The notes under the pieces: generated by a model
What the model was told of the DNA's origin: nothing
Databases searched by the model: none
Seen by the model: the letters and a program-made list of their open reading frames with translations, nothing else
In this document: positions 1 through 6,015 of the stretch, piece by piece
Position numbering within the stretch: position 1 is the stretch's first letter
How the letters are laid out: each line of letters begins with the position of its first letter
Translations under genes and position numbers: made by a program
NCBI GenBank assembly: GCA_021841795.1
Contig: JAKCDN010000160.1
Span: forward strand, 1 to 6,946
Source of the DNA: Acidobacteriota bacterium
GTDB taxonomy: Bacteria; Acidobacteriota; Terriglobia; Terriglobales; Acidobacteriaceae
DNA: 6,946 nucleotides
Direction of reading: 5' to 3'

Positions 1-988
1 CAAAGTCCACCGTTCCCAACCCTCGCGCCGCCGCCATCGCCAGATAAGGCATCTGCCCGGCATCCAGATTCCAGTACGCCTTGGCCGCATAGGCGTCGAT
101 CGCCACCGGATCGGTTCCCGCAATCAGGGTCTTCTTCAGCGCCACGTCCTCCAGATTGCCCCCCGTCGGCCCGTTGCGCAGCAGCACCCGGTAGCAGTCC
201 AGAAACGTCAACGTCGGCAGCATAAAACTCGCCAGATCCGCCAGGCTCTGGTGAATCTGCTGGTGCAGCCGATTGCGCTGTCCTCCCAGAATCCCATACC
301 AGTTCTTCATCCCCAGCGTCGCGCCCGTCAGCGCATGATGCTTCGCGATGGGCAGATTGATCAGCTTATCGGCCTCCAGAAACGGCGCGAAGACTGGCCA
401 GTTCTTCAACACCACTCCGCCCATATCCACTTCGCGAAAACGATCGGGATCGGGCAGAATCACCTCCGCGCCCTCGGCCCGCGCCGCGGCCTGAATCCCC
501 GAGCGCTGGAAGCACCTCCGCGGCTCGTTGCAGCTCACATCGGTCACAATCACGCGCTTCGCGCCCGCCTGCCAGCACTGCCGCACGACCGCCGCCACCA
601 GATCCGGATTCGTATTTGCCGCCTGCTCCGGCGTACGGTCCCAGGCAATATTCGGCTTCAGCACCACCACGTCCTGCTTGCTCACGAACCGGCCCATTCC
701 GCCCAGATTCGTAATCGCCTGCTCCGCCAGCTCCCGCGGCTCGCCGTTCTGCACCACCGTCAGCGCGGGCCACTCGGCGCTGGCCGCCACGCGATGATCG
801 CGCCGCGCCGCCTCGGCTTGTCCCGCAACCGGCCGCCGGCTCCGTTCGCTCAACCAGAACGCCGCGCCGGCCGCACCCGCCGCTACTCCGCCCGCGCGCA
901 GCAACTGCAGCAAAGCCTCCCGTCGCGTCATGCCCGGCGTCGCGTCCTCCGCATCCAGCCGCACGAGTTTCTTGTCGTCGTCGCTCAT
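1..988 (-). CDS. DUF362 family protein with Tat-type leader (second copy, 3' end outside window)
   Basis: The frame runs from the ATG at 988 without a stop to the left edge, giving 329 residues of an incomplete protein. The start is set by GGAGGG at 994-999, five bases upstream. The N-terminus has 20 polar residues, then T-RR-E-A-L-L-Q-L-L at 21-30 and a Gly/Ala-rich hydrophobic stretch to about 46, a Tat-type leader or anchor. Landmarks are VVVLKPNIAWDR (107-118), AGAKRVIVTDVSCNEP (141-156), ADKLINLPIAK (206-216), HHALTGATLGMKNWYG (217-232), FLDCYRVLLRNGPTGG (262-277) and LIAGTDPVAIDAYAAKAYW (288-306). The motif H218-x3-G222-x5-K228, followed by His242, matches the first copy. It is clearly related to that gene but diverged throughout: this copy keeps the KPN motif, which the first lacks. 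Spacing between the two genes is 106 nt with no visible terminator, suggesting one operon. Function is unknown; only the extreme C-terminus should be missing. Confidence 0.88.
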   Translation of the reverse strand, partial: MSDDDKKLVRLDAEDATPGMTRREALLQLLRAGGVAAGAAGAAFWLSERSRRPVAGQAEAARRDHRVAASAEWPALTVVQNGEPRELAEQAITNLGGMGRFVSKQDVVVLKPNIAWDRTPEQAANTNPDLVAAVVRQCWQAGAKRVIVTDVSCNEPRRCFQRSGIQAAARAEGAEVILPDPDRFREVDMGGVVLKNWPVFAPFLEADKLINLPIAKHHALTGATLGMKNWYGILGGQRNRLHQQIHQSLADLASFMLPTLTFLDCYRVLLRNGPTGGNLEDVALKKTLIAGTDPVAIDAYAAKAYWNLDAGQMPYLAMAAARGLGTVDF

Positions 989-993
989 CGCTG

Positions 994-999
994 CCCTCC
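994..999 (-). promoter_or_regulatory. Ribosome binding site of the second DUF362 gene
   Basis: GGAGGG on the minus strand, five bases before the ATG at 988. It supports this start over the later in-frame ATG at residue 20, which would leave almost nothing before the twin arginines. Confidence 0.65.
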
Positions 1000-1094
1000 G
1001 TGTCCGTTCCCCGGCGGTGTTCCCCACCCGTCGCGCATGCTGATTGGACACGCGCCCGGATCCTCCTGCCGCCGCTCCATCCGCGGCCGCGCCT

Positions 1095-2096
1095 CTACAC
1101 TTCAACCAGCCGTATGCGTTCCGGATCGCAGGTTCCCCGCCGGTGCGCCCCGTCCGCCGCCGTGGCAATGTAGTTCGGCTTGCGCCCCGCGGCTTCAAGC
1201 GTCGGCACGCCCACAGCCGCGCGTTGCTTTTCGATCATCCCCCACGCCGTGTGATCCACCGCCACCCGGTCCTCGCCGACCACCAGGGCGTTCGGGAACC
1301 ACAGCCGCTCGGGATGAAAGCCCGGTCCACCGTCGTACACCGACGAGATCGCATCCCCGATCGTCAGCCGTACCTTCTCCCGCACCGCAGCGACGCAGTT
1401 CAGGTCCGCCACGCCGGGGTTGCAGCCGTTCGCATGCAGCAAAAAGGGCTTGTCCACAACACCGTACATGTTCTTCATGGCAAAGGTGACGCCTGCGATC
1501 TCGTGGTCTTTCAGAATCGGAAGATTGATCACCATCGCGCACTCCCGGGTCAGAATCTTCGCCAGCCGGATTCGCGCCGTTCCCCACTCCGACTCCTGGT
1601 CCTCATAACCGGCCACATCGCTGCCATAGCAGCGCACCCGGCCGGCATCGGTATTCACCGTCATCCCGCACGCGGCCAGATCCCGCGCGTTGCGGTCCCA
1701 AACCAGAATGTTGCCCGCCTTGACCCCGGCTTGCTGCAGGCGCTCGGCTATCGCCATCGTCAGCACGGCATGCGTCGCAATGCCACGCCCGCCCAGCCCA
1801 TTCACCTTCAGCCCGATCGTCTGACCCGCAAGAACATGCGCCGGAATCACACCCTTCCAGGCCTCCACCGGCTTCTCCCGGCCGGTGTACGCAGTCATCG
1901 CCTTATCCAGAAGGCTCAACACCTTCTGCTCCTCGCGCGCGCCGCCGGCATCCTGCAGAGACGCATCTCGCGCCACCACGACCTTTGACTTGCTCGCCGG
2001 CGCGCCGGCAACCGCCAATCTCTCCGCCGCAGACGCCGTGCCCAGCAGCATTGCGCCTGTCGCTGCATCTTTCAGGAACTCTCTGCGATTTTTCAT
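1095..2096 (-). CDS. DUF362 family protein with Tat leader (first copy)
   Basis: A 333-residue protein of unknown function with a consensus twin-arginine leader, N-RR-E-F-L-K at 3-9. An Ala-rich hydrophobic stretch to about residue 25 and a likely cleavage region near 30-33 follow, so it should cross the membrane folded. The DUF362 hallmark is at 191-212: INLPILK, then DHEIAGVTFAMKNMYG. Within it, His198, Gly202 and Lys208 form H-x3-G-x5-K, and His221 follows 13 residues later. Earlier, AGVKAGNILVWDRNARDL (123-140) resembles the strand-loop after the Rossmann-like helix in this family. The C-terminus contains IGDAISSVYDGGPG (246-259) and VVGEDRVAVDHTAWG (272-286). No CxxCxxC ferredoxin motif is present, unlike DUF362 proteins fused to ferredoxin domains; such clusters could come from the separate iron-sulfur protein upstream. 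I chose the ATG at 2096 because it begins the Tat leader; AGAGAGGG lies 10 nt upstream. An ATG at 2132 would add 12 residues with no support. Confidence 0.88.
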   Translation of the reverse strand: MKNRREFLKDAATGAMLLGTASAAERLAVAGAPASKSKVVVARDASLQDAGGAREEQKVLSLLDKAMTAYTGREKPVEAWKGVIPAHVLAGQTIGLKVNGLGGRGIATHAVLTMAIAERLQQAGVKAGNILVWDRNARDLAACGMTVNTDAGRVRCYGSDVAGYEDQESEWGTARIRLAKILTRECAMVINLPILKDHEIAGVTFAMKNMYGVVDKPFLLHANGCNPGVADLNCVAAVREKVRLTIGDAISSVYDGGPGFHPERLWFPNALVVGEDRVAVDHTAWGMIEKQRAAVGVPTLEAAGRKPNYIATAADGAHRRGTCDPERIRLVEV

Positions 2097-2192
2097 TGTG
2101 CGCTTGCCCTCTCTGCAATCTGCTTGCTCCACCCCGCGGCCCAGCGCCCGCGCTCTTGTCCCTGAGCCCGCGCCGCGTCAACCTCAACTTCC

Positions 2193-2846
2193 CTAACCCG
2201 TTTTGCGCTGTCCAAAGACGTGATCCTCGAAGCCGAGGAAGTACCACATCCCCCGCCCTGAAAACTTCCCCGTAAACAACCACTTCACGCAGCGCTTGGA
2301 AAACTTGAAACCGTCGGCGATCGTCGTTAGGAAGCCCTCTCGCGACCGTCCCGCGCTCAGCACCGATACTCCGTTTGCCAGCAGAACATTCACCATCTCG
2401 CTCACCTCCGGCAGATACACATGCGTGGGGTCGTCCTGAAATCGCAGCGTCTCGTCCTCGGCATGCGGCAGCCCCAGGCTCCGCACCGACGGAAACGCAA
2501 TCCAGATGTATCCGCCCGGCTTGAGCTTGGCGCACAGCGTCGCCACCACCGGCCGCGGATCCCGCATGTGCTCCACCACGTGGTTCAGTATCACCAGGTC
2601 GTAGCTCGCATCGGGAATCGCATCGTAACCTGACCCATCCTCGCCCAGCTGGAAATACGCGTCCATCGCGCCCACATCCGCATCGCTCAGCCGGTAGCGC
2701 CGGACGTCCGCGCCCGCATAATGGCAGCTGGAAAACCAGCGCTTCGTCAGCGTCGGCGAGCCGTTGCCGCACCCGATATCGAGAATGCGCGGCGCCGCAC
2801 CCAGCTTGCCCCGCACCATGCGGAATTTCATCGGACAATGCGCCAT
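2193..2846 (-). CDS. Class I SAM-dependent methyltransferase, substrate unknown
   Basis: A 217-residue soluble protein with a complete Rossmann-type methyltransferase core. The SAM-binding motif I is ILDIGCGNGS (21-30). An acidic residue follows in AGADVRRYR (44-52). The segment YDLVILNHVVEHM (82-94) corresponds to motif IV and the helix after it, and LKPGGYIWIAFPS (108-120) is the motif VI strand. The Asn-His-Val-Val-Glu-His pattern is typical of the Methyltransf_11/23 group. The tail (180-217) is basic and aromatic (KFSKRCVKWLFTGKF), perhaps for membrane or substrate contact. There is no signal peptide, so it acts in the cytoplasm. The start at 2846 has AAGG four bases ahead; Met6 and Met10 are later alternatives. 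It follows the lipoprotein gene by 32 nt, so co-transcription is likely. Its acceptor cannot be read from the sequence, and its link to the neighbouring redox genes is unproven. Confidence 0.9.
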   Translation of the reverse strand: MAHCPMKFRMVRGKLGAAPRILDIGCGNGSPTLTKRWFSSCHYAGADVRRYRLSDADVGAMDAYFQLGEDGSGYDAIPDASYDLVILNHVVEHMRDPRPVVATLCAKLKPGGYIWIAFPSVRSLGLPHAEDETLRFQDDPTHVYLPEVSEMVNVLLANGVSVLSAGRSREGFLTTIADGFKFSKRCVKWLFTGKFSGRGMWYFLGFEDHVFGQRKTG

Positions 2847-2878
2847 TCGACCTTCCAGCTCCTCCGACCGGGAAAATA

Positions 2879-3379
2879 CTACAGCCTGGCTTCCACGCCG
2901 TGCGCCAGCGCCATCAATGCGTCCCGCGTTCCCGGGGCCGCCTCGTAGGCTACGATTCGCACCAGGTATGGGCCCTTGCAGAAGATCACACTCTGCGCGT
3001 ACGCGTATCCGGCGTCGCCTATCTGCACGCTCTTTGCCCCGCCCGATCCTTCAGACTCCAGAATCTTGCGTGCCCCCGCGGAATCTCCCATAGTGTAAAC
3101 GTCGACAACTGCGTCCAGCTTCCCCTGGTACTTGTAGTCCGAAGTCGATGTCGAAACCACGCCTGCCGCCACATAGTGCTCGGCGTCCCCATCGATGTAT
3201 TGCCACAGATCCTTCGCGGCAAAAATCCGGGTGTCGCCGGCCTTCTCCCATCCCGGCGCCGCGCCCGTCGGCGGAAACGCATCAACCGCCTTCTTCCTGC
3301 AGCCTGCGCCCGCAATCGACACGGCAATTGCAACCAGCGCAATCCAGAGATTACCTTTTCGCCTCCGCGAAGTTCTCAC
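2879..3379 (-). CDS. DUF6599 family lipoprotein, function unknown
   Basis: A 166-residue secreted protein. Residues 1-10 are basic (RTSRRRK), 11-26 form a hydrophobic signal segment, and Cys27 follows in AGAGC, suggesting lipidation and anchoring in the envelope. The residue three before the Cys is Gly rather than the usual Leu, so the lipobox is imperfect. The mature part has the pattern I associate with DUF6599: LWQYIDGDAEHYVAAG (58-73), VVDVYTMGDSAGARKIL (91-107), VQIGDAGYAYAQSVIF (118-133) and KGPYLVRIVAYE (135-146). These motifs are typical of a compact domain with 'YI(D/N)GxAE' and 'VYxMG' signatures. It starts with GTG. The family has no established function that I know of. Its place after a membrane ferredoxin, ahead of Tat-exported proteins, fits an envelope-facing accessory part. 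Family confidence is good, lipidation moderate. Confidence 0.85.
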   Translation of the reverse strand: MRTSRRRKGNLWIALVAIAVSIAGAGCRKKAVDAFPPTGAAPGWEKAGDTRIFAAKDLWQYIDGDAEHYVAAGVVSTSTSDYKYQGKLDAVVDVYTMGDSAGARKILESEGSGGAKSVQIGDAGYAYAQSVIFCKGPYLVRIVAYEAAPGTRDALMALAHGVEARL

Positions 3380-3384
3380 GTTCG

Positions 3385-3392
3385 TCTCCTTT
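3385..3392 (-). promoter_or_regulatory. Near-consensus ribosome binding site before a GTG start
   Basis: AAAGGAGA on the minus strand, five bases from the GTG at 3379. It fixes the start of the DUF6599 lipoprotein at a GTG codon and gives a leader with five basic residues ahead of the hydrophobic segment. Confidence 0.75.
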
Positions 3393-3466
3393 CAACTGCG
3401 GCGTCATTGCTTGCCGGCCTCGCAGCCCGCCTGACGGCTGCAGTCGGAGTCACTGTACGCGCCCTG

Positions 3467-5116
3467 CTAACCCCGCTTCTCCCTCACCAGAAGAATCTGG
3501 CTCGATGGCGAGCGGCTTTCTCCAATGCTGGTCACGTAAACCGCGGGATGCTCCTGCAGCGGGCACGCATATTCGCAGGCGCCACAGCCCACGCACCGGC
3601 TCGGGTCCACGTGCGGCTGCTTCAGCGTCTTCGTCCTGCCCTCTGCATCCACCACCTCGGCCTCCACCACATAAATTGCCTTGGGAGAAACCGGACACCA
3701 CTCCTCGCACACAATGCAGTCGGTGGCCATCGCCCAGGGCAGGCAGCGTCCGCGGTCGTAGAACGCCGTGCCCAGCCGCACCGGCTGGCTCTGCGCCGAT
3801 CCCACTCCGACCACCCAACCCTTTTCCTGCGGCGTAATCTGCCAGATCGCCCCTGTCGGGCACACCTCCGAACACAGCACGCAGCTCGGTTCGCAGTAGC
3901 CGATACGCGGCACCAGGGTCGGCGTCCACAGGCCTTCCAGACCCGCCTGCGTGAGCGTCGGTTGCAGCGCATTGTTCGGACACACCTTCATGCATTCGCC
4001 GCACCGGATGCACCGCGACAGAAAATCCGGCTCGTCAAGCGCCCCCGGCGGCCGCAGCAGCCGGTCGTTCCGGCTCTTGCCCAGGCCCGTATTCGCCCGC
4101 AGCAGCGGAACCGCCGCCGCGCCCGCCGCAATCCCCGTCAGCGTCCGCCGCCGCCCCAGATCGGGCGACGCCACTTCTTTCTCCTTGCGAAAGAAGCGGA
4201 ATGCAAGCGCATGATCCGGACAGCTCCCCACGCAGTTCATGCACATCAGGCACTCCGACTTCCGCCACGGCGCGCCCCCGATCGGATCGTCGCCTCCCTG
4301 GCAGTGGAGCAGGCAGCGATTGCACTGGTTGCATCGATCCGCATCTTTGTGCAGCCCCAGCACCGACCAGCGCGACACCGCGCCCAGCAGCGCCCCCAGC
4401 GGACAAATCGAGCGGCACCAAAACCGCGTCACGCGCAAACTCATCGCCAGAATGGCGACGAACAAAACCCCCAGAAAGATCCCCTGCATGAAGTGGGCCT
4501 GCCGAAACTCCAGCAGAAACGACCCCAGTACAGCATGGACGCCTTCGCCCGTCGCCTTGACCGCTGCAATGTGACTGTTCTCGAGTGGCGTCAGCACCGC
4601 GCGCACCGCGTAGTTAAATGCCGGCAGCAGCGATAGACCGAACGAACGCACCAGGAGACTGAACGGATCGAGCCACCCGATCGCCATCGACCCGCAGGCC
4701 GCGGCCACCAGCCCGGCCAGCAGCACAACGTACTTGATCGTCTGCCACCGCTTGTAGCGGTTCGACTCAATCCGCTGCTTGCCGCGCTTCGCCTCCGAGG
4801 GCCTGCCGCCCACAAAATGCTGCAGCGTTCCCAGAGGGCAGATCCAGCCGCAGAAAAATCGTCCCAGAAACAATGTCGGGAGCAGAATGACCAGGCTCCA
4901 CAGCAGCCCGCGATACAGCGCGTGCCCCGCCAGCGCATTCGTCACCGCCACCAGCGGATCCCATTCAAAAAACAGACGCACCGGCCCGCGCAGGTGGATG
5001 TCGCTCGTCGTCCCCGGCAGCGCACGCAACGCCGTAAAGATCAGCAGGAACAGAAAAAGCAGGAGAAAGAAAATCTGCGAAATCCGGCGCAATCTCTGGA
5101 TTCTGGAACCCGTCAC
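3467..5116 (-). CDS. Fused NapH-type membrane / NapG (MauM)-type ferredoxin, six [4Fe-4S] clusters
   Basis: A predicted membrane-bound electron carrier that would move electrons between the quinone pool or cytoplasmic donors and periplasmic partners. With the GTG start it has 549 residues. The N-terminal part is NapH-like. Hydrophobic helices lie near 13-31, 68-86, 127-147, 152-175 and 209-229. Two CxxxCP motifs are at Cys89/93 and Cys234/238. Two ferredoxin-type clusters use Cys262/265/268/272 and Cys289/292/295/299. At 321-339 there is an RRRTLT motif and a short Ala/Gly-rich hydrophobic stretch, like a buried Tat leader. The C-terminal part resembles NapG/MauM with four clusters: Cys369/372/375/379; Cys408/412/415/419; Cys467/470/474, probably with Cys458; and Cys508/511/514/518. 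NapG and NapH are usually separate proteins; here they are one chain. A DUF6599 lipoprotein gene follows after 87 nt. NapA, NapB and other nitrate reductase parts are absent, so naming it napH or napG would be unsafe. Family assignment is firm; partner and substrate are unknown. Confidence 0.9.
   Translation of the reverse strand: MTGSRIQRLRRISQIFFLLLFLFLLIFTALRALPGTTSDIHLRGPVRLFFEWDPLVAVTNALAGHALYRGLLWSLVILLPTLFLGRFFCGWICPLGTLQHFVGGRPSEAKRGKQRIESNRYKRWQTIKYVVLLAGLVAAACGSMAIGWLDPFSLLVRSFGLSLLPAFNYAVRAVLTPLENSHIAAVKATGEGVHAVLGSFLLEFRQAHFMQGIFLGVLFVAILAMSLRVTRFWCRSICPLGALLGAVSRWSVLGLHKDADRCNQCNRCLLHCQGGDDPIGGAPWRKSECLMCMNCVGSCPDHALAFRFFRKEKEVASPDLGRRRTLTGIAAGAAAVPLLRANTGLGKSRNDRLLRPPGALDEPDFLSRCIRCGECMKVCPNNALQPTLTQAGLEGLWTPTLVPRIGYCEPSCVLCSEVCPTGAIWQITPQEKGWVVGVGSAQSQPVRLGTAFYDRGRCLPWAMATDCIVCEEWCPVSPKAIYVVEAEVVDAEGRTKTLKQPHVDPSRCVGCGACEYACPLQEHPAVYVTSIGESRSPSSQILLVREKRG
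4100..4156 (-). other. Internal twin-arginine-like segment at the NapH/NapG junction
   Basis: Residues 321-339 of the ferredoxin fusion read G-RRR-T-L-T followed by a Gly/Ala-rich hydrophobic stretch ending in VPLL. In stand-alone NapG proteins the Tat leader sits at the N-terminus, so its position here marks the fusion point. If it works, the NapH half would insert by the Sec/YidC route and the NapG half would be moved across the membrane already folded by Tat. The hydrophobic stretch is short (about 12 residues), which weakens the case. Confidence 0.5.
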
Positions 5117-5119
5117 GCA

Positions 5120-5126
5120 CCCCTCC
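5120..5126 (-). promoter_or_regulatory. Strong ribosome binding site deciding a GTG start
   Basis: GGAGGGG on the minus strand, with the GGAGG core five bases from the GTG at 5116. This decides the start of the NapH/NapG-like protein. An in-frame TTG at 5161 would add 15 residues, has no comparable ribosome binding site, and would place polar sequence ahead of the first membrane helix. Confidence 0.75.
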
Positions 5127-5188
5127 GCAGGCCACGCGCAGGCGCAAAGCCTTGGCCGCAATCATCAGGGCTGTGAGCAGGTTAAAAC

Positions 5189-5204
5189 TGTGACCACGAT
5201 CACC
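5189..5204. promoter_or_regulatory. CRP/FNR-family-like palindrome in the larB-ferredoxin spacer
   Basis: TGTGA-N6-TCACC matches the CRP consensus TGTGA-N6-TCACA at nine of ten fixed positions. It lies in the 152-nt non-coding spacer upstream of the iron-sulfur gene, about 73 nt before its start. A second CTGTGA sits at 5171-5176, 17 nt from the CTGTGA that begins at 5188. The position is plausible for an operator that would separate the downstream genes from larCB, but I see no convincing -35/-10 pair. The only candidate is a CTGAAG/TTTAAC pair on the minus strand with a 17-nt spacer, and it is weak. A single match in a short region may be chance. Confidence 0.25.
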
Positions 5205-5268
5205 TTCAGGCGGTCAGCCACCGGCAGGCATCGCCATCGATTTCTGCCGCGGAATCCCGTGCAAGCCT

Positions 5269-6015
5269 TCACAGGTGATTGATCAGCGAGGCAATACATG
5301 CGGCGCCGAAACCGTTGTCGATATTGACTACGGAAATATTCGGCGCGCAGGTGTTCAACATCCCCAGCAACGCCGCCACTCCGCCCAGCGACGCACCATA
5401 ACCTACGCTCGTCGGCACCGCGATGACCGGCGCATGCACCAGGCCGCCAACCACCGTCGGCAACGCACCTTCCATGCCCGCGCATACAATCAGCACCCGC
5501 GCCGATCTCAGCATCTGCTGCTGCGCCAGCAACCGGTGAATCCCCGCTACGCCCACGTCGGCCACCAGATCCACCGTGTTGCCCATCAGGCGCGCCGTCA
5601 CTGCTGCCTCTTCGGCCACCGGCAGGTCGCTCGTCCCTGCGCAAACCACCGCCACCGTTCCCTTGCCCGCCGGCGCGTCGGTCTGCTTCAGCGTGATCGC
5701 GCGCGCCATCGGGTGGAACTCCGCCCGCGGCTCGGCGGCCTGCACCATCGCGTACATCTCGACCGAGGCCCGCGTGGCCAGCACATTGCCGCCCGCCCTC
5801 GCCATCCGCTCAAAGATGGCCGCCACCTGTTCCGGCGTCTTGCTCGCGGCAAAGATCGTCTCCGGCATGCCCGTACGCAGCGATCTGTGGTGATCCACCT
5901 TCGCAAAGCCAAGATCCTCAAACGGCAGATTGCGCAGCCGCTCCAGCGCGTCGGCCACGCCCGTCGTCCCCGCCTGAACCTCTTGCAGCAGTCTCTCAAC
6001 CTGTGCGCGATCCAT
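5269..6015 (-). CDS. larB: LarB, pyridinium-3,5-biscarboxylic acid mononucleotide synthase (PurE-like)
   Basis: LarB carboxylates and hydrolyses nicotinic acid adenine dinucleotide to give the biscarboxylated pyridinium mononucleotide, the first step of NPN synthesis. The 248-residue product matches the usual family length of about 250. The C-terminal half has the PurE-like fold signature: VVCAGTSDLPVAEEAA (123-138), DVGVAGIHRLL (153-163), VCAGMEGALP (177-186), VPTSVGYGASLGG (200-212) and VNIDNGFGAA (230-239). As I recall, Glu180 and Cys221 are the catalytic residues of L. plantarum LarB; their counterparts appear to be Glu182 and Cys223, with the same spacing. I chose the ATG at 6015 rather than the in-frame ATG at 6120. 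The extra 35 residues would be low-complexity Gly/Ala/Ser and would overlap larC, while MDRAQVERLLQEVQAG is a typical LarB beginning. A purine-rich AAGGGG stretch lies 8 nt upstream. The one-base overlap with larC (TGATG) suggests translational coupling. LarE, the sulfur-transfer partner, is not in the window. Confidence 0.95.
   Translation of the reverse strand: MDRAQVERLLQEVQAGTTGVADALERLRNLPFEDLGFAKVDHHRSLRTGMPETIFAASKTPEQVAAIFERMARAGGNVLATRASVEMYAMVQAAEPRAEFHPMARAITLKQTDAPAGKGTVAVVCAGTSDLPVAEEAAVTARLMGNTVDLVADVGVAGIHRLLAQQQMLRSARVLIVCAGMEGALPTVVGGLVHAPVIAVPTSVGYGASLGGVAALLGMLNTCAPNISVVNIDNGFGAACIASLINHL

Noticed and set aside
366..773. Minus-strand open frame of 135 codons inside the second DUF362 gene
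   Set aside because: A Gly/Arg/Ala-rich out-of-frame shadow. The true frame through this stretch contains the DUF362 motifs and is open to the left edge.
251..1489. Plus-strand open frame of 412 codons
   Set aside because: It runs antisense across both DUF362 genes and the spacer between them; the product is low-complexity Arg/Pro/His-rich sequence.
1044..1988. Plus-strand open frame of 314 codons
   Set aside because: Antisense to the first DUF362 gene, with the same Arg/His/Pro bias and no motif.
1903..2838. Minus-strand open frame of 311 codons
   Set aside because: Same strand but a different frame from the methyltransferase and the DUF362 leader. It cuts across two genes with clear motifs, and its product is Arg/Gly-rich without a domain.
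3423..3440. CAGCC...GGCTG hairpin in the spacer before the lipoprotein gene
   Set aside because: The stem is only five base pairs with an eight-base loop and no T-run on either strand, so it is not an intrinsic terminator.
2900..4636. Long plus-strand open frame of 578 codons
   Set aside because: It is antisense to the DUF6599 lipoprotein and most of the ferredoxin fusion, which have clear family motifs and ribosome binding sites. Its product is rich in Arg, His, Pro and Gln without any recognisable domain, typical of a shadow frame in GC-rich DNA.
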